NCBI GenBank assembly: GCA_001796355.1
Contig: MGMG01000088.1
Location: 1-64,000 of the forward strand
DNA: 64,000 nucleotides
Source of the DNA: Chloroflexi bacterium GWB2_54_36
GTDB taxonomy: Bacteria; Chloroflexota; Anaerolineae; Anaerolineales; Anaerolineaceae
Direction of reading: 5' to 3'
Of the stretch, positions 62,001 through 64,000 are shown one piece after another. Under the pieces are notes generated by a model. It was not told the origin of the DNA and searched no databases. It was given only the letters and a program-made list of their open reading frames with translations. The translations under genes were made by a program, and so were the position numbers. Numbering within the stretch: the stretch's first letter is position 1; every line of letters begins with the position of its first letter.

Positions 62001-62166
62001 GACCGGCCTGGCCTATGTAGACTTGAAGGTCGCTGAGGAGGGCACCCAGTTCTTTATCTTCCAGGGTGCGCCAAAAACGACCGGCAAAGCCCCGGCGGAA
62101 CTGATAGCCGGTGACCGAATTACACTACCAACAGCGGCAGTTATTATTAGCCGCTTCCCGAAATAA
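59041..62166 (+). CDS. Serine hydroxymethyltransferase-aminomethyltransferase fusion (GlyA-GcvT)
   Basis: 1041 residues. Residues 1 to about 465 are SHMT: [32 protein letters not shown], and the PLP lysine Lys265 in [14 protein letters not shown]. Residues about 475-600 are an extra segment ([26 protein letters not shown] and on) that I do not recognise, then an Ala/Gly linker, then GcvT from about 635: [43 protein letters not shown] and [22 protein letters not shown]. The fusion would pass methylene-tetrahydrofolate from the T protein straight to serine formation. AAAGGAG precedes the ATG and a terminator follows. Confidence 0.93.
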   Translation: [1041 protein letters not shown]

Positions 62167-62173
62167 TATCGAA

Positions 62174-62214
62174 CATCAGGTGTGCTGGATAGCTCGGCAC
62201 ACCTGATGTTTTTC
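62174..62214 (+). terminator. Intrinsic terminator of glyA-gcvT
   Basis: CATCAGGTGTGC pairs with GCACACCTGATG around an 11-base loop, followed by TTTTTC. Confidence 0.88.
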
Positions 62215-62374
62215 TCACCGAAATTGGACAACCTGAAAGGTTTTCAAAAAAATGAATACGAATGGAGATAAACATACCGTAATAAAATAGATAAGTACAA
62301 CTCAAATCAGCATTACCAGCCGGTCTCTCGTCAACCTGTTCTGAAACAGAATTTGAAAAGGAGATGGAAATCAT

Positions 62375-63595
62375 ATGCAGACCCCTTGGGACAACCGCTA
62401 TGCACAGCGTACCCAAAGAATGAAAGCATCGGCAATTCGTGAATTGCTAAAAATCACGGAAAATCCAGAAATTATTTCATTTGCTGGCGGCCTGCCAGCA
62501 CCGGAGGTCTTCCCCACCGAAGAAATTCGCGAAGCCTGCAATCGGGTTCTGAAGGACCAATCTGCGCTGGCATTGCAATATGGAGCCACGGAAGGGTATC
62601 TTCCTTTACGGGAGATGATTGCCCGTCATGCCAGCCGTTCCGGAGTGCAGATTCGCCCCAATAATATTCTCATCACCTCTGGCTCCCAGCAGGCGCTGGA
62701 CCTGATTGGCAAAATATTCATCAACCATGGCGACCGGTTGTTGGTCGAATCTCCAACATACCTGGGAGCGCTGCAGGCCTGGAACCAATACGGTGCTGAA
62801 TATGTCACCGTACGTACGGATGATGACGGTATGGTGTCTGAAGATATCGAACAAGCGCTACGCACCGGCCCCAAATTTATCTACGTTCTGCCCAATTTTC
62901 AGAATCCAATGGGCGTTACCATGTCGATGGAACGCCGCGTCAAGCTGGTCGAAATGGCCGACCGTTACGGTGTCCCACTGGTGGAAGATGACCCCTACGG
63001 GCAATTACGCTTCGAAGGCGAAAATCTGCCGGGTGTGAATGTGTTGGATGCCCAATTGCACGTTCAAAATGGTAGATATACCGGCAATGTTATCTACTTT
63101 AGTACCTTCTCGAAGATTCTTTCACCGGGTCTGCGGCTGGCATGGATGATCGCCCCTGACGAGGTCATTTCGAAACTTGCGCTTGCCAAACAGGGCACCG
63201 ACCTGCATACCGCCACCTTCAATCAGGTGGTCGCTTATGAAGTCAGCCGGCATGGGTTCCTGGATAACCATGTGAAACACATCTGCGAGGTTTATAGTGA
63301 ACGGCGTAACGTGATGTTGGATTCACTGGCAGAGTATATGCCGGAAGGCGTCACCTGGACGCATCCCCACGGCGGGTTGTTCCTCTGGGTGCGCGTACCG
63401 GAATCTTGTGATACCACTAAAATGTTCCCGGCGGCGATACGCAATAAAGTTGCCTACGTACCTGGTGAAAGTTTTCACCCCAATGGCGGCGGCACAAACA
63501 CCATGCGGTTGAATTTCTCGTATTGCAAACCGGCAACGATCGTCGAAGGCATTTCCAGATTAGGCAATATGCTCAAAGAAGAGCTTTGCCAATAA
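62375..63595 (+). CDS. PLP aminotransferase, LysN/2-aminoadipate type
   Basis: 406 residues. Class I/II fold: ISFAGGLPAPEVFPTEEI, LQYGATEGYLPLREMIARH, ITSGSQQALDLIGKIF, DDPYGQLRFEGENLPG and the PLP lysine in YFSTFSKILSPGLRLAWM. The start and GGLP string match LysN/MocR-aminotransferase-type enzymes acting on 2-aminoadipate or branched and aromatic amino acids; no GntR domain is fused. AAAGGAGATGG precedes the ATG. The 208-base gap upstream contains only the glyA-gcvT terminator. Confidence 0.88.
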   Translation: MQTPWDNRYAQRTQRMKASAIRELLKITENPEIISFAGGLPAPEVFPTEEIREACNRVLKDQSALALQYGATEGYLPLREMIARHASRSGVQIRPNNILITSGSQQALDLIGKIFINHGDRLLVESPTYLGALQAWNQYGAEYVTVRTDDDGMVSEDIEQALRTGPKFIYVLPNFQNPMGVTMSMERRVKLVEMADRYGVPLVEDDPYGQLRFEGENLPGVNVLDAQLHVQNGRYTGNVIYFSTFSKILSPGLRLAWMIAPDEVISKLALAKQGTDLHTATFNQVVAYEVSRHGFLDNHVKHICEVYSERRNVMLDSLAEYMPEGVTWTHPHGGLFLWVRVPESCDTTKMFPAAIRNKVAYVPGESFHPNGGGTNTMRLNFSYCKPATIVEGISRLGNMLKEELCQ

Positions 63596-63621
63596 TCAGT
63601 TAGCATTTTAGCATTTTCGCT

Positions 63622-63656
63622 ATAAAAACGGGACAGCCAAAATCCGCTGTCCCGTT
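63622..63656 (-). terminator. Intrinsic terminator of the nucleoside kinase-like gene
   Basis: On the minus strand AACGGGACAGC pairs with GCTGTCCCGTT and is followed by TTTTTATA. It lies 20 bases after the stop of the minus-strand gene. Confidence 0.8.
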
Positions 63657-63676
63657 AACCATCCATCACCTATTTC

Positions 63677-64000
63677 TTAGTGATTGTTTGTGTGGTCCCA
63701 TAACTTAAACTCTTTCAAGCTCGAATCGCCTAAAAATTCGCGCAGGATAGAATTGTCCGGGATTAAATGGGCGTCGATGGGCATGAACCATTCTAAAAAG
63801 GCCAGCAATCGTTTAGCTTCGATAAATTCATTGGTGCCAAACGGCACCTGGCGCAGCAAAGGTTCCACCCGCTCGCGCAGTGCGGAAAGCTCGTAGACCA
63901 ATGCAGAGTTGAATACTTCATCAGCATTTTCTTGAAACGGAAAAATATGGCGTTTTTCACCGCGCCGCACCGATTCCCAGCGTCCGATCGTATCCAACGC
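63677..64000 (-). CDS. C-terminal part of a uridine kinase-like nucleoside kinase (5' end outside window)
   Basis: The frame runs off the right edge. The visible 108 or so residues include WESVRRGEKRHIFPFQENADEVFNSALVYELSALRERVEPLLRQV, then EAKRLLAFLEWFMPI and PDNSILREFLG. From memory this is the end of the nucleoside kinase family that combines an N-terminal TGS domain with a uridine kinase-like P-loop domain. The catalytic part is not in the window. The ORF track's ATG at 63997 is internal. Confidence 0.75.
   Translation of the reverse strand, partial: ALDTIGRWESVRRGEKRHIFPFQENADEVFNSALVYELSALRERVEPLLRQVPFGTNEFIEAKRLLAFLEWFMPIDAHLIPDNSILREFLGDSSLKEFKLWDHTNNH

Noticed and set aside
1-64000. 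CRISPR arrays, rRNA or tRNA genes, insertion sequences, prophage genes
   Set aside because: Looked for regular spacer-repeat patterns, the T-loop GGTTCGAnTCC in gaps, and transposase or integrase motifs in the ORF list; none found. A covariance or profile search would be needed to exclude degenerate copies.

Overview
The window looks like a chromosomal segment of a Chloroflexota bacterium, most likely class Anaerolineae. This is inferred from gene content: a serine hydroxymethyltransferase fused to the glycine-cleavage T protein, Pro/Thr-rich linkers in surface proteins, a FabL-type enoyl reductase, CapA-like lipoproteins, an AlkZ-related protein and a very large GH13 protein. No rRNA, tRNA, phage, insertion sequence or CRISPR array is visible. 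TGA is used as a normal stop elsewhere in the window, which matters for the selenoprotein candidate below.

Layout. 1-5.3 kb (+): a truncated zinc-ribbon protein, a DUF2207-type membrane protein ending in a Cys-Ala repeat tail, a radical SAM/SPASM protein with a PqqD-like N-terminus, a paralogue of it that has lost every cluster cysteine, and a methyltransferase. This looks like a peptide or protein modification cassette. 5.3-6.1 kb: degenerate repeats, then a membrane-anchored rhodanese interrupted by an in-frame TGA followed by a plausible bacterial SECIS hairpin. 6.2-9.8 kb (+): tandem glycine riboswitch with a terminator, then gcvH-gcvPA-gcvPB. The remaining T protein lies at 59-62 kb, fused to SHMT; no L protein (lpd) is in the window. 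9.8-14 kb: pepA and alaS, convergent on a shared terminator.

14.4-27.6 kb (-) is the most striking part. It is a self-contained sigma-54 island: rpoN, a cytosolic histidine kinase, an NtrC-type activator without a DNA-binding domain, a small two-helix membrane protein, an 1815-residue TPR protein and a caspase-like (C25-type) cysteine peptidase. Two almost identical, consensus -24/-12 promoters lie upstream of rpoN and upstream of the effector genes. This suggests autoregulation plus dedicated output control.

27.6-64 kb is a mosaic of short housekeeping and accessory units: an M28 peptidase or glutaminyl cyclase, hflX, rpmF, a more AT-rich patch with a class III aminotransferase and an RQC-minor-like protein, a DMT transporter, a Tat-exported L,D-transpeptidase, hemW, a LysM protein, trxB, a second class III aminotransferase, a DUF309 protein and fabL. 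These are followed by a cyclase, two tandem CapA lipoproteins, a thiolase, an AlkZ-related protein, GH13 enzymes, a pterin dehydratase, a CBS protein, a ketopantoate reductase-like protein and fmt. The last stretch holds a DUF4870 protein, a monothiol glutaredoxin-like protein, an ECF sigma operon with a tiny unlisted gene, a lysophospholipase-like hydrolase, glyA-gcvT, an aminotransferase and the end of a nucleoside kinase. Several promoters share an extended -10 form (TGnTATAAT).
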